A DNA stretch of 64,000 bases, taken from Bacteroidota bacterium (GTDB lineage Bacteria; Bacteroidota; Bacteroidia; NS11-12g; UBA9320). Each line of letters begins with the position of its first letter. Position 1 is the first letter of the stretch. Of this stretch, positions 1 to 10,442 are shown piece after piece. The notes under the pieces are model-generated. The model was not told where the DNA came from, did no database searches, and saw only the letters and a list, made by a program, of their open reading frames with translations. The stretch is taken from assembly GCA_016124755.1 (NCBI GenBank), contig WGNA01000011.1, positions 124,001-188,000 on the forward strand, read 5' to 3'. A program made the position numbers and the translations under genes.

Positions 1-3000
1 CCGACATTGCTGACCCACCAGGTTTTTTCTAATGATCCCGCAACATACAGGGCAACCAGAAAACTATCGGATGAATAGTTGCTCGTGTTGTTCACCACAA
101 CATCAATAGTAACCCCTTCTGTAGGTTCGGGATTCCAGTCTGAAAAGGAAATGCTGTTCGCCCAGATCCGGAGATCAACCAAATCGTCATCTACCAGCGG
201 TTCGGCCAATGAGGTTGAATTCACCGCACAGCCGTTTGAATTGGTCGCGGTAAAACGGGATCTCAAATAATCGTTGTCGGTTAATCCGGTAACCTTTACA
301 CGATATAATTTACCATCGCTGTAAAGGGTATCGGAAAGATCCACTTCGATTGTATTGAAACTGTAATCCAGAAGATCTGAAAAAGCGTAGTTGTTATTGC
401 CGTCGATCTGGAGTATCGGGTTTACAACCGGAGGATTATTTCCGGCATCGGAATACTTAACCTTAAACATAAAGGCAGTTGTCGACGGGCCAATTTGTGG
501 TTCTACATACGAGCCTGCATATCCGGTTTCACCCACATAGGTGAGCGTTGGTCTCGCGAGGCTGTACACCTGAATCGTGTCGTACCGGCGGCATCCCAAA
601 GCATTCGTAATGGTTACTCTATGTGTTTGATTTGAATTGCCCACATAAATGGTGTTCAGGTTCGAAGTTGAACCGTTATTCCACAAAAAATGAGTGCCGC
701 CTATTGCTTCCAGTACAACATAACTACCTGCACAAACAGACGTGTCTTCCGTTACCGAATGTGACCACGCTGCGTAATTATTAAATGTATTTCTGAGTGT
801 GTCGTTAGCCGAATTTTCATCTGAACTAAAATCAATAAAAGATTCGAAAGTGAAAGAGGAAAGTGCCGAAATACTCACTTTATCCGGGAAGGTAAAAGTG
901 TCTTTTTCGCCCGGTCCAACGGCTGTAAATAAGGTATCGGTAATTATATTTCCTCCATTTATCGAATACGAAAAAGGAATACTGTCCTGACTCGAATTAC
1001 TGTTATTAATAATTTCCAGACGAATTAAAATGCTGTCGAGTCCGCATTCGGTGTATGGCGAAATAATGTTAGATAAAATAATATCATAGGTGTAATCCGG
1101 TGTAAACTCATCTGCACCGATACAGGGCCGGGCCGTAGTTCTTTCCTCTCCGTCTATGTCGTCGGAAACCACAGATTTTGCAGAAGCATCTCCCGCATTA
1201 TAGAGATCGGCAGTGGAGGTGTGCAAGTCACTTGCTCCGGTAAATCCGGGTAAAACATCAAGACTGTTGGCATCAAAACCGGTTGCGGATTGCCAGGCCG
1301 CCAGACTGTTGTGGGCAGTTGCATTAATTAAAAATAATTGAGATCCTGTGGTAAAAAAATCGTTGTAATCCGAATATCTCAAATAAGATGAATTTGTAAT
1401 GTTTACGGCATAACCGGAGGTATTATGAAAGATATTTCCATTAAAAAGGATGCTGTCGTTACTTCCGTAAACCCGCATTGCAGAACCGCCGGCAGAGGTT
1501 GAAGCGTAAATATTATTATGATAAAAATGAAGGTGTTCGGTGGCTGTTATGTACACCAGTTCCATGGAACCACTTGCAGTTCCGGAAATAAAATTATTAT
1601 ACACTTTGCCGGGAGAATTAACGGAGAACGGGGAATAGTTTACTTCCAGACCACGGGCGGCATTAGAAATATAAATCTGGTTGTAACTGATTTCAATCGG
1701 CTGGTTGTTGTATGAACTGGAAATTCCAAAGCAATTGCTGCCGTTGGTTGTTGAAATTATATTCCCGGAAATAATTCCCGGAGCGCGGTAGGCATAAATT
1801 CCCTGATAATAGAAATTAATTATGCTGTCGTTTAAAAATTGATGTTCACTGCCACCCGTAACGGATTGATAATTTATTCCGAAAGACCCTCCGTCAAGGA
1901 GTGAATTGGTAATTCGGTTAAAGGAATCAAGCAGTAAACCCGCCCCATATACAAGAGATGCTGAATTACTGGTAGTACCTCCGGAGTTGGTTAAAAACAT
2001 GCTATCGAGCCAAACATGACTGCTACTTTCTACAAATTCCACGGCCCTCGTAAATTGTGCTCCCTGAGGCATAATACTCATTCCCCGGAAGGTAACAAAG
2101 CGCGTGTTTTTAAATCGAACAACATAGTTATCAGACGCACCGGAAGCCGTATGTTTTAATTGAACATCATTCCGGTTCGCACTTCCCGAATAAAAAATTA
2201 CCGTATTGGTGCTGCTCGATCCGATTATTCTTCCGAGCGTGAATTGTTCGGTATAAATTCCGCTCGCAACCTCAAATTCGACCGGTCCGGATATTCCCAG
2301 TGAATCCAAAGCACGAACAGCTTTATTAAAACTCTTAAAATTATTGGAAGAATTTAAGGCCGGATTAATCGTGTAATTTCCACTGAGCGCACTCGCCTGT
2401 GCAACAACAAATTCATCAGCTCCGATACACGGGGGATTTGCCCGGGAATTTCCACTGAAGTCCGAATTAATTCCGGATCGCAGAATTCCGGCGTTATCAA
2501 AATAAGAATGTGCTGTAACCAGATTATTCCAATCTGTGAAATAGGGGTTTACAACAATAGAGTGAGAATCAAGAGAAGAGTAGTTTTGCCAGCTTGCTAA
2601 GTTGGTGATTGAAATACCGTTTGAATAAACTAAATAAACACCATTCGAAAAATAACTGTTGTAATCGCTTTCCGTTAAAATAGTTTTATCTGTAATTCGA
2701 AACGCATACGATCCGGTTCCATCGTAAATATTGTTGTAATGACGGTAATTGGAGCCGCCGCTAATGTATCCGGCATTGGAAGAACCGAAAGTTGTACCAG
2801 CCGCTCTCACCGAATTGTGAATAAAATCAATGTAGGTATTGCTAAAGAGAAAATATCCGTAATTGCCGTTTGAATTGTTTGAAATTCTGTTATTCACGAT
2901 GCGGGCGCGGTGACTGCTGTTCCCGTCGCAGTATCCCATATACAAAGCATAATATCCATTGCCGATCAGAATATTATTTTGTTCCATCAAGAGATTGCTG

Positions 3001-6000
3001 TCGGTATTGGTGACGTACATTCCATACGTGTAATAAAATCCGTTTGACTCCACATGATTTTCTGAAAAGTTCATGTTGAGTGCTTGATTTACATACAATC
3101 CTGCGTAAGAGAAATTTGTGATTTCGCAATGGGTTATTTCAATTCCATTCGTATTGCCGGTGGTTGAGTTCAGATAAATTCCATACGAAGATGAATCGAG
3201 TATACATTCGGAAATGCGAATATTCTCGGCATATTGAAGACTTCCGCCCACGAGCGTACCGGGATAAGATGATGTTCCGGTTTTTCCGATAAAGGAACAG
3301 GAATCAAATGTGATCTTTCGCAATGCTCCGGACAACTGAACTAATTGGGTGTACGAATTGGATGTGGAACCGTAAAAATTAATTCCGGCAAATCGGATAT
3401 TAATTGCATCATTTAATAAAATGAGTTTTGTATTTCCGGAGCTTCCGGAAACGAAAGAAAATACGGTTGAACCGGATCCTCTGAAGGTAATTTTCCGTGA
3501 GTCATCTGAACCCGAAATCTGCCCGATAGTGACCGGATCTATGTATATTCCGTTGGCGATGGTGAAGTTTACATCCGCAGAAATTCCCAACGAATCGAGT
3601 GCCGCAACAGCTTTGCTTAAACTAATAAAATTGCGGTTTCCACTGCCGGAAGAGTCGATGGTATAATTTCCACTCATGGGTTGATCGCCGCTAAGCGAAA
3701 ATTCGTCCGCTCCGATACACGGCGGATTCTGTCGATTGTTTCCATTGATATCGGCAGGGGCATCAGACAGAAAAATTCCGGCACCATACAGATAGAAACG
3801 GGTAGTGTGTATATCTGTAGAACTAAAAAATTTAGGGTCAATATTTATAGAATGAGAATCTAATGCTGTTGCGGAAGTAAAGGAAGAAAGCGTTGTGTAA
3901 AACGTATTGGATATTCCGCATTTATAAGCCGAACCCGAAAAATGACAGTTGTAATCAGAATTTATTTGAGTACAACTGTAAAATACCATGGTGAGACTTT
4001 CACCGCCGTGCAGAATATTATTTTTAACATTAATATTGGTAGAATAGCGAATGTTTAATGCAATGTCGGAGGTGTTTAATGTTGATGCGTTCCGGAACAG
4101 GTTGTTGTGGTAGACCCGACAATTGGAAGAGCTGTATAAATATATTGCACTTGCGTAGTTCGCTGTGGAATACATGGAAATCAGGTTATTTGCCAAACGA
4201 CTTGAATCGGCATCCTTACCCAATAAATAATATACGTAAAGTCCGTACGAACCGCCATTAAGATAAATCTCATTTCCTTCCGCAACAACACTGCTGTCGG
4301 TTAATGAAATATATAATCCATATCCGGTATACGAAAAGGTATTATTGATATAATTATTATTGGTAACTACTCTGGTCGCATACTGAATATAAACACCAGA
4401 TTCCGTAAAATTGGTAAACCGGTTGTTGCTGATGTTTACGTAATTTCCGTAAACACCCGATGCATTGGCAAATTGAATTGCATACGAACAACTGTCGAAT
4501 TCGCAATGGGTGACAATCAGTTCGCGAAATCCCTGCGCATTGGAGTACAGCGCTTTGTATTGAGAAGAGGAGGAAACTTTTCTGCCTTTGAACAGACAAG
4601 AATCTATTCGAATAAAATCTGCCGACAAATTAAAACGGATCAGATCGTTGTAAACATCGGTTTGCGCGGCTCTGAAAGTGAGATTGGAAAAATTGAGATA
4701 TGTGGAATTAATGGTAAAAACCGAAGTTGATCCGGAACCGGTGGGGTAACAAACCACTACATCCGAAACATTCCCGGATTGAGGACGGAAATAAATTCGA
4801 TTCTGGGAAGATGCACCGGCAACAATGCCAAAATTTACGGCTTCGCGATAGGTGCCTGTCGCGACTTCAAAAATTACGGAAGAATCAATTCCATAATATG
4901 AAAGTGCCTCGGCTGCTTCGGTAAATGAAAGATAATTTCGGTTTCCGCTACCAGAAGAATCGATTGTATAAAAGCCCCGGAGAGGATTCGCCGCAGATGC
5001 GGTAAATTCGTCTGCCCCGATACACGGGGGATTATTTCTGCTTTCTCCGTCGAAATCTACTGTAACGGAAGAAACTGTAATTCCTGCATTATCGAGAAAT
5101 GGCAGGTTAGTGTGCAGATCACTTACAGAATTAAAATACGGATTTCTGAAAATAGAGTGCTGATCGTTCGATCCTGAATTTACATATTCACTAAAACTGT
5201 TGTAACCATTGTTTCCGATTCTGAATTTTTGATAACCTAAAGAATAAAAACAATTATAATCCGAAATAATTGACGTCGAATTTGCTGTTAGCATGGCAAA
5301 TCCGGATCCCGCATGGTTTGCAATATTATTGGTTAAATTAATGTTTCGGCTCCCGGATAAATAGAGTACAACATTTTGTGTAGACGATGTTGTGCTGTTG
5401 CACGAAAAACTATTATTTAGTGCAGAAAGGGTGTCGCAATAAGAGAAATATGCCGCATACTGGGTTCCGCTTGTTTTGGTGAGGGAAACAAAATTATTCG
5501 ACAAAATTCGGGAGGTTGATTGAGTTCCGTTTATATACGTTAAAAGCAAGCCGTATTGGGCGAAACCGCAGTTCACCTGATTTGAAGAAAAGCGGAAATT
5601 ACCGGGATTTGAGTATAAATAAAGTCCGTAGGTTGAGCTGGAAATATCGTCTCCGACATAGTTCCCGGTTCCAACAAAATCTTCAAATCCTGAAATATAT
5701 AAACCGGTACTGCTGAAACCCGTGATGCTGTCGTTTATAAGAGATAAATTCCGGATTCTCCCGGCAAACGAATGACTAAAATACATTCCGTATGCACAAT
5801 GATTAATAACGGAATTTAATATCGTAAGGGAGTCAATTCCATTTGCCACAGAATAAAATCCGGATTGATTGTGGGAGTTGGTAATACCGCTTTCCACCAG
5901 ACAATTGTCGAATCGGAGATGTTTACAACTGTCGCCGATCTGAATAGTTCTGGCATAAGTACCGGTTGAACTCAGGCGTAAATTCCGGAAAGTTACATTT

Positions 6001-6371
6001 CTGCTTTTTGCTAAATTCAGCGTAAAGGGTTTGGCAGAATTGGATGAACTGTATGTGATCAAAACATCATCGCGGTTGCCGCTTGCCGAGCGAAACACAA
6101 CAGAATCGCTTCCTCCGGTGCCGGGTATAAGCCCCAATTCTACCTGCTCGTTGTAGGTGCCGGATTCAATTTCAATAACAACGTTAGAGGAAATTCCGTA
6201 CAACATTAAACTGTCTGCGGCTTCCTGAACAGAGGTGAAATGCCCTGTTGCCGGATGAACGGTGTAGGTTCCGCCGTATTGGGCAAAAGAAAATAACGGG
6301 GTAACTATGCCCACCGCGAGCAGGTAAATCCGATTAAAAAAAGAGTGGCTTTTTAATGTTTTATTTCTCAT
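1..6371 (-). CDS. Giant exported parallel beta-helix protein, four ~433-residue modules (3' end outside window)
   Basis: The minus frame is open from an ATG at 6369-6371 to the window edge: 2123 codons and no stop. The start is followed by a signal peptide (MRNKTLKSHS..., ending near FSFAQ). Four modules follow. Each opens with a segment like YTIDSSGSGNRN, a conserved AxxALxxxGI, then a TY/IYxExV strand. Each continues as Asn/Ser/Tyr-rich repeats typical of right-handed beta-helices (PbH1/NosD-like) and closes with NPPCIGADEF or a variant (ARPCIGADEF in module 4), near residues 452, 888, 1320 and 1754. After module 4 come CARDB/Ig-like segments (from about YDIILSNIISPYTECG) running off the window. 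A T9SS sorting domain is expected beyond the edge but not seen. The likely role is a cell-surface or secreted adhesin or polysaccharide-interacting protein; no catalytic motif was recognised. It is divergent from the LytS/LytTR pair. Confidence 0.9.
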   Translation of the reverse strand, partial: MRNKTLKSHSFFNRIYLLAVGIVTPLFSFAQYGGTYTVHPATGHFTSVQEAADSLMLYGISSNVVIEIESGTYNEQVELGLIPGTGGSDSVVFRSASGNRDDVLITYSSSNSAKPFTLNLAKSRNVTFRNLRLSSTGTYARTIQIGDSCKHLRFDNCLVESGITNSHNQSGFYSVANGIDSLTILNSVINHCAYGMYFSHSFAGRIRNLSLINDSITGFSSTGLYISGFEDFVGTGNYVGDDISSSTYGLYLYSNPGNFRFSSNQVNCGFAQYGLLLTYINGTQSTSRILSNNFVSLTKTSGTQYAAYFSYCDTLSALNNSFSCNSTTSSTQNVVLYLSGSRNINLTNNIANHAGSGFAMLTANSTSIISDYNCFYSLGYQKFRIGNNGYNSFSEYVNSGSNDQHSIFRNPYFNSVSDLHTNLPFLDNAGITVSSVTVDFDGESRNNPPCIGADEFTASAANPLRGFYTIDSSGSGNRNYLSFTEAAEALSYYGIDSSVIFEVATGTYREAVNFGIVAGASSQNRIYFRPQSGNVSDVVVCYPTGSGSTSVFTINSTYLNFSNLTFRAAQTDVYNDLIRFNLSADFIRIDSCLFKGRKVSSSSQYKALYSNAQGFRELIVTHCEFDSCSYAIQFANASGVYGNYVNISNNRFTNFTESGVYIQYATRVVTNNNYINNTFSYTGYGLYISLTDSSVVAEGNEIYLNGGSYGLYVYYLLGKDADSSRLANNLISMYSTANYASAIYLYSSSNCRVYHNNLFRNASTLNTSDIALNIRYSTNINVKNNILHGGESLTMVFYSCTQINSDYNCHFSGSAYKCGISNTFYTTLSSFTSATALDSHSINIDPKFFSSTDIHTTRFYLYGAGIFLSDAPADINGNNRQNPPCIGADEFSLSGDQPMSGNYTIDSSGSGNRNFISLSKAVAALDSLGISADVNFTIANGIYIDPVTIGQISGSDDSRKITFRGSGSTVFSFVSGSSGNTKLILLNDAINIRFAGINFYGSTSNSYTQLVQLSGALRKITFDSCSFIGKTGTSSYPGTLVGGSLQYAENIRISECILDSSSYGIYLNSTTGNTNGIEITHCEITNFSYAGLYVNQALNMNFSENHVESNGFYYTYGMYVTNTDSNLLMEQNNILIGNGYYALYMGYCDGNSSHRARIVNNRISNNSNGNYGYFLFSNTYIDFIHNSVRAAGTTFGSSNAGYISGGSNYRHYNNIYDGTGSYAFRITDKTILTESDYNSYFSNGVYLVYSNGISITNLASWQNYSSLDSHSIVVNPYFTDWNNLVTAHSYFDNAGILRSGINSDFSGNSRANPPCIGADEFVVAQASALSGNYTINPALNSSNNFKSFNKAVRALDSLGISGPVEFEVASGIYTEQFTLGRIIGSSSTNTVIFYSGSANRNDVQLKHTASGASDNYVVRFKNTRFVTFRGMSIMPQGAQFTRAVEFVESSSHVWLDSMFLTNSGGTTSNSASLVYGAGLLLDSFNRITNSLLDGGSFGINYQSVTGGSEHQFLNDSIINFYYQGIYAYRAPGIISGNIISTTNGSNCFGISSSYNNQPIEISYNQIYISNAARGLEVNYSPFSVNSPGKVYNNFISGTASGSMELVYITATEHLHFYHNNIYASTSAGGSAMRVYGSNDSILFNGNIFHNTSGYAVNITNSSYLRYSDYNDFFTTGSQLFLINATAHNSLAAWQSATGFDANSLDVLPGFTGASDLHTSTADLYNAGDASAKSVVSDDIDGEERTTARPCIGADEFTPDYTYDIILSNIISPYTECGLDSILIRLEIINNSNSSQDSIPFSYSINGGNIITDTLFTAVGPGEKDTFTFPDKVSISALSSFTFESFIDFSSDENSANDTLRNTFNNYAAWSHSVTEDTSVCAGSYVVLEAIGGTHFLWNNGSTSNLNTIYVGNSNQTHRVTITNALGCRRYDTIQVYSLARPTLTYVGETGYAGSYVEPQIGPSTTAFMFKVKYSDAGNNPPVVNPILQIDGNNNYAFSDLLDYSFNTIEVDLSDTLYSDGKLYRVKVTGLTDNDYLRSRFTATNSNGCAVNSTSLAEPLVDDDLVDLRIWANSISFSDWNPEPTEGVTIDVVVNNTSNYSSDSFLVALYVAGSLEKTWWVSNV

Positions 6372-6437
6372 GATTTCTGACTTGGAGTTACATCTGTAGC
6401 TTTCAAATTTTACGGGCGGTTTTAAACCGTTCACAAC

Positions 6438-6470
6438 CGAATTAGCATTGCGGCAAAACGAATTAGTATT
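6438..6470. promoter_or_regulatory. 21-bp-spaced direct repeats, candidate LytTR operator
   Basis: CGAATTAGCATT (6438-6449) and CGAATTAGTATT (6459-6470) match at 11 of 12 bases and begin exactly 21 bp apart, two helical turns. LytTR-type regulators such as AgrA bind paired direct repeats with about this period. The site lies in the divergent gap between the beta-helix gene and a kinase/LytTR operon. Its assignment to that regulator is inference. A small palindrome, CGGTTTTAAACCG, lies nearby at 6417-6429. Confidence 0.4.
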
Positions 6471-6589
6471 CTGTTTCGGCCAGATATTATCCGGAAGATT
6501 TGGTCTGTGGGTAAGAGTAGTTCCGGATGCTCATTAAAACGACAGGTTACTACCCGAATCACCCCGGATACGCATTGCACTAATTAAAT

Positions 6590-9586
6590 ATGTACCGGGT
6601 TTTTATCTTTGGCAGATTGAAGACCCGAATAATCAATTGTGCCCGGATTGTGGGAATGATGTTGTTGCTGATGTTGTTGGTAACATGTGCAGATGCATCG
6701 ACACCGGAGGGGGACTTTAAATTGAGTACGTCTTATATTCCACTTGAACTCAATACCCAAAATGTAAAACAACTCCGATACGATAAATACGGAGGAATCT
6801 GGATACTTACCAATCACAAAATTTTCCGGTTCAACGGAAGTGAACTTACAGAGGTAAAATACTTCCGGAACCAATGTGTAGATTTTGAGGTAAGCGAAAA
6901 CGAATTATTTATTCTGGCGGATCGTTGGTTTTATCAATTGAATTTTACAGAGGGAACGCTGGATTCGACCCGGCTTCCCGAGGGAGAATTTCCTGTTGAT
7001 CTGTATTTGTGGAACCGCCAGATATGGATCCTCAACCAATCGGGAACGATTTACAACTGGCACGAAGGGGGGAGTTTACAGACTTCAGGCATCCGGGTTA
7101 AAAATGCACAGTTACTCAACTGTGAGAAAGATGCCATCTGGTTGAAAAGCGAATCAGAGATCCTGAAATTTAATGCGTATAACGGAAAAGTAATTCAGCG
7201 TCTTCCACTTCCGGATGAAGACAAACAGGCCTTTGTTTCCAAAACCGGATTATATGCTTATGGAAATAACGAATTAAAAAAATTTGAATCGGGAGAATGG
7301 AGAACGGTGTTGAACATTCATGCCATTCGGTTTCTGGTGAATAATGAAGGAGTGTGGTGTTTTGTTGGGGATAATTCTGATGTTGATGAATTAACACTTA
7401 CCGGGTTTCACTTTGTGAGTGCCTCTGAACTGAGTATTGACAGCACCGATTTATTTTATTCCGGAGGTAATTATTGCAATGTAATCAAACGGAACATATT
7501 GTATCAGTTCGAGCGCTCGGCGGTTTATTTCCGTTGGGTTGAACTCATCGACGAAGACGGTTCGCCCTGTACAAATAATTGTTATCAGATTTATTCTCCG
7601 GATGCCGGGAGTTATTATTATGTGGCAAGTTCAAGAGGTGTTTTGAGGGTATATAAATCAAACAATAAAATTGAAAGACGAATAAATATTTCACCGGATG
7701 AGAAGCGCACAAATTCGTTTTATCTGCACCCATACGGCGATACGTTATTTGTTTATTCATTACAGGGCTGTTATCAGATTCACTTAAAAACACTGGAAAC
7801 CAAAACGTTGATTTATCCCAGAAATCTGGTTCCCCGTCCGGATGGCAATCACGATATGCTGAATTGCCTGAATATGTCGCCACAATTTATCTGGGCAGGG
7901 AACAAAGGGTCCAATATAATGCGATACGACCGGAAGACCGGAAAGGTGAAAATTTATTATCTGTCGCCACTTCAACCATACAAATACAAACCCATTGTAT
8001 ATGAAATAGCGATTCATAAAACGAATCCGGTTTTAGTTTTAAACCAGGATGGAGTTAATTACTGGAATACGGAAAAGGATACTTTTTTGCCGGCAATTGA
8101 AATATTTCCCGGGCTTCAGGTTTTACCAACTCATGAATTGTCGTCTATCCATTATGTAAACGACAGCACCTTAATATTGGGTTCTTTCAGTTACGGATTA
8201 TTCGAATACGACATCCGAACCAATACGCTTAAAAAACCATCCCTTGGAAGTGGCAGTCTCATTAAAATTTCGGATATGTTTCTGGCACCCGACGGAATCT
8301 TGTGGTGTTGTGCAGCCAACGGTCTCATTGCATATAATCCGGAAAACGGAGAAACAAATTTGTACAATTCTTCGCATGGTTTAATAAGGGATGATTTCTA
8401 TTATATATATCTTTCTTTCCAGTCGAAAGGCATTGTAAACGCCGGGATGTTCGGCGGGTATTATCAGTTTCGCCCACCAACAAAAAGCCCGGCATTAAAA
8501 CTAACTATTGAGGCGGTGGAATCCGGCAACGGCATAAACAAAAACGAAATTTGTGCGGTTTGGAATGAACACACGGTATATCTGAATCCGGGTGAAAATT
8601 CAATTCGTCTCAAAGTGCATCCGGCGATGCAGACACCGGTAATTTTAGGTACTTTGTTCTACAGGGTGGTGCGAAGTGACAGCGGTTGGTACTCCTCGCA
8701 GTCGAACAACCTGTTGGATTTGCATGATTTACCAACCGGACGAAATATCATTCAATTAAAATACGGGGAAACGGGTGTGGTCGCAATTTTAACCGTCGTT
8801 GTGCAACGGCATTTCTGGCAAATGCCTTGGTTTAAATGGGCTATGATTTTAATTCCGGTTCTTATTTTATCGGGCTTTTTATATTACCGGATGGTAATGA
8901 TCAGAATTGAAAAGAAAAAGGAAGTTGAAGTGAGGAACCGTTTGGTTTACTTAGAGAACAGTCTTATCAAGGCTCAGATGAATTCGCATTTTATTTTTAA
9001 CAGTCTTAATTCAATTAAAAGTTTTATTGCCGCAAATGAACCAAGAAAGGCAACCAAATATCTCAACACATTTGCATTGCTAATCCGTAATATTTTAAAT
9101 GCGAGTCAGGATAATATGGTGACTCTTGCCAAGGAATTAAAAACCATTCAAATGTATTTGGAACTGGAACAATTGAGATTTGAAGACGGATTTCAGTTCG
9201 ATATTGAGGTTGACAAAAATCTCGATACGGAAAGCATTTTAATTCCTTCGCTGATTTTTCAGCCGTATGTCGAAAATGCCATCTGGCACGGGATTCTGCA
9301 TAAAAAAGATGCAATTGGCAGAATTCTGATTTCGGTAGAAAGAGAATCAGATATGTTGAAAATAATTGTACGTGATAATGGAGTAGGTCGAGTGGTTTCG
9401 GCACAGCTTAAAAGTAAATTTTCGAGCTTTAAAGGGCAGGGAATGCGGCTTACTAAGGAAAGATTAGAGCTTTATTCAAACGAAAAGAAAGGGAGTACAC
9501 GAATTGAAATAAAGGATTTATATGAAGATGAAAACGCCACAGGGACTGAGGTTAGATTGTGGTTGCCAATACTAACAAATACATGA
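6590..9586 (+). CDS. LytS-family sensor histidine kinase with periplasmic beta-propeller
   Basis: This is a membrane sensor kinase of 998 residues. An N-terminal signal/anchor is followed by a long periplasmic part (about 30-620) with propeller-like blades, e.g. YDKYGGIWILTNHKIF, as in two-component regulator propellers. Next comes a Y_Y_Y-like immunoglobulin domain (about 640-735), one membrane helix (about 745-768), and a His_kinase (PF06580) domain with phosphoacceptor H800 in NSHFIFNSLNS. An N-box (QPYVENAIWHG) and DNGVG follow. Its stop overlaps the start of the LytTR regulator by ATGA, so the two are probably translationally coupled. The start is uncertain: a TATCTTTG -7-like box lies at 6604-6611, which would favour TTG 6617 (MKTRIINCARIVG...) or ATG 6656. 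The ligand is unknown. Confidence 0.93.
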   Translation: MYRVFIFGRLKTRIINCARIVGMMLLLMLLVTCADASTPEGDFKLSTSYIPLELNTQNVKQLRYDKYGGIWILTNHKIFRFNGSELTEVKYFRNQCVDFEVSENELFILADRWFYQLNFTEGTLDSTRLPEGEFPVDLYLWNRQIWILNQSGTIYNWHEGGSLQTSGIRVKNAQLLNCEKDAIWLKSESEILKFNAYNGKVIQRLPLPDEDKQAFVSKTGLYAYGNNELKKFESGEWRTVLNIHAIRFLVNNEGVWCFVGDNSDVDELTLTGFHFVSASELSIDSTDLFYSGGNYCNVIKRNILYQFERSAVYFRWVELIDEDGSPCTNNCYQIYSPDAGSYYYVASSRGVLRVYKSNNKIERRINISPDEKRTNSFYLHPYGDTLFVYSLQGCYQIHLKTLETKTLIYPRNLVPRPDGNHDMLNCLNMSPQFIWAGNKGSNIMRYDRKTGKVKIYYLSPLQPYKYKPIVYEIAIHKTNPVLVLNQDGVNYWNTEKDTFLPAIEIFPGLQVLPTHELSSIHYVNDSTLILGSFSYGLFEYDIRTNTLKKPSLGSGSLIKISDMFLAPDGILWCCAANGLIAYNPENGETNLYNSSHGLIRDDFYYIYLSFQSKGIVNAGMFGGYYQFRPPTKSPALKLTIEAVESGNGINKNEICAVWNEHTVYLNPGENSIRLKVHPAMQTPVILGTLFYRVVRSDSGWYSSQSNNLLDLHDLPTGRNIIQLKYGETGVVAILTVVVQRHFWQMPWFKWAMILIPVLILSGFLYYRMVMIRIEKKKEVEVRNRLVYLENSLIKAQMNSHFIFNSLNSIKSFIAANEPRKATKYLNTFALLIRNILNASQDNMVTLAKELKTIQMYLELEQLRFEDGFQFDIEVDKNLDTESILIPSLIFQPYVENAIWHGILHKKDAIGRILISVERESDMLKIIVRDNGVGRVVSAQLKSKFSSFKGQGMRLTKERLELYSNEKKGSTRIEIKDLYEDENATGTEVRLWLPILTNT
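6604..6611 (+). promoter_or_regulatory. Possible -7 box (TATCTTTG)
   Basis: This is an exact match to the Bacteroidota -7 consensus TAnnTTTG, but it lies inside the longest reading of the kinase gene. No good -33 TTTG is seen at the usual distance; the nearest TTG is at 6575-6577. If real, it moves the kinase start downstream. Confidence 0.3.
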
Positions 9587-10326
9587 TACGAGCGATAATA
9601 ATTGACGACGAACTGGGAAGCATCAGGGCGTTAAAATGGGAATTGCAGGGAATAAATGCTCCCATCCAGATTATTGATGAAATTCAGGATCCGTTTCGCG
9701 CGGAGGAGAGAATTAAAACGCTTAAACCCGATCTGGTTTTTCTGGATATTGAAATGCCTGGGAAAAGTGGATTCGAGCTTTTGGAAGATATCGGAGAAAT
9801 ATTTTTTGAATTGATTTTTATTACCGCTTTTGATGAGTTTGCACTAAAGGCCTTTGAGGTTTCGGCAATTGATTATTTGCTGAAGCCGGTTGATGAAGAC
9901 AGTCTGGACAAAGCAATCCGAAAAATTACAGATCGAAGGGAACAGGGCTTAATGAGCCGGAAATTAGAAACACTTTTTGAAAATCTGAGAAAAGATGATT
10001 CCACCTTTCAAACAATTGCACTACCGAATGCAGATGGACTCGATTTTATTGAAATCCGGGATATTGTACGATGTGAAGCCGATAGCAATTACACACATGT
10101 TTACCTCACGAATGAGAAATTACTTATTTCAAGAACACTGAAAGATATTGAAAAGCTACTGCCGGCTGAGCAGTTTTTCAGAGTTCATCAGTCGCACCTC
10201 ATTAATCTGAGACACATCCGCAAATATGTGAGAGGAAAAACCGGATATATACTGCTGAAGGACGGCACAAGTATTCCCGTTTCCCGGGATCGAAAAATGG
10301 ATTTCCTCAAACAGTTTTCTGCATGA
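9583..10326 (+). CDS. LytTR-family response regulator
   Basis: This is a 248-residue two-component regulator. The receiver domain has the acidic pair D8-D9 (IIIDDE), phosphoacceptor D55 in LVFLDIEMPG, and a conserved lysine in IDYLLKPVDE. The C-terminal LytTR DNA-binding domain includes VRCEADSNYTHVYL, FFRVHQSHLINLRHI and IPVSRDRK. The chosen ATG at 9583 overlaps the kinase stop (ATGA); an upstream in-frame ATG at 9559 lies inside the kinase gene and would add eight residues with no family match. It forms a standard LytS/LytTR pair. The likely targets are the divergent beta-helix gene and itself, by inference from the direct repeats in the divergent gap. Confidence 0.94.
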   Translation: MIRAIIIDDELGSIRALKWELQGINAPIQIIDEIQDPFRAEERIKTLKPDLVFLDIEMPGKSGFELLEDIGEIFFELIFITAFDEFALKAFEVSAIDYLLKPVDEDSLDKAIRKITDRREQGLMSRKLETLFENLRKDDSTFQTIALPNADGLDFIEIRDIVRCEADSNYTHVYLTNEKLLISRTLKDIEKLLPAEQFFRVHQSHLINLRHIRKYVRGKTGYILLKDGTSIPVSRDRKMDFLKQFSA

Positions 10327-10356
10327 ATTAATTCAATGATCTAGTGCGAAACAAAA

Positions 10357-10386
10357 AAAATCCCGGACTTCACAGCCCGGGATTTT
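10357..10386 (+). terminator. Rho-independent terminator after the LytTR gene
   Basis: A perfect 10-bp stem, AAAATCCCGG (10357-10366) with CCGGGATTTT (10377-10386), has a 10-nt loop and begins 31 bp after the stop codon. The A/T flanks make it usable from either strand, and the next gene (htrA) converges on it. Confidence 0.75.
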
Positions 10387-10442
10387 AAATTACAAAACGT
10401 GTGTTCTATGTACCTTAAAATAATAGCTTCAGAACCTATCTC

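Noticed and set aside
79..5716. Many plus-strand frames of 60-97 codons across the beta-helix region
   Set aside because: They are shadows of the continuous minus-strand frame that encodes the giant protein and show no motifs.
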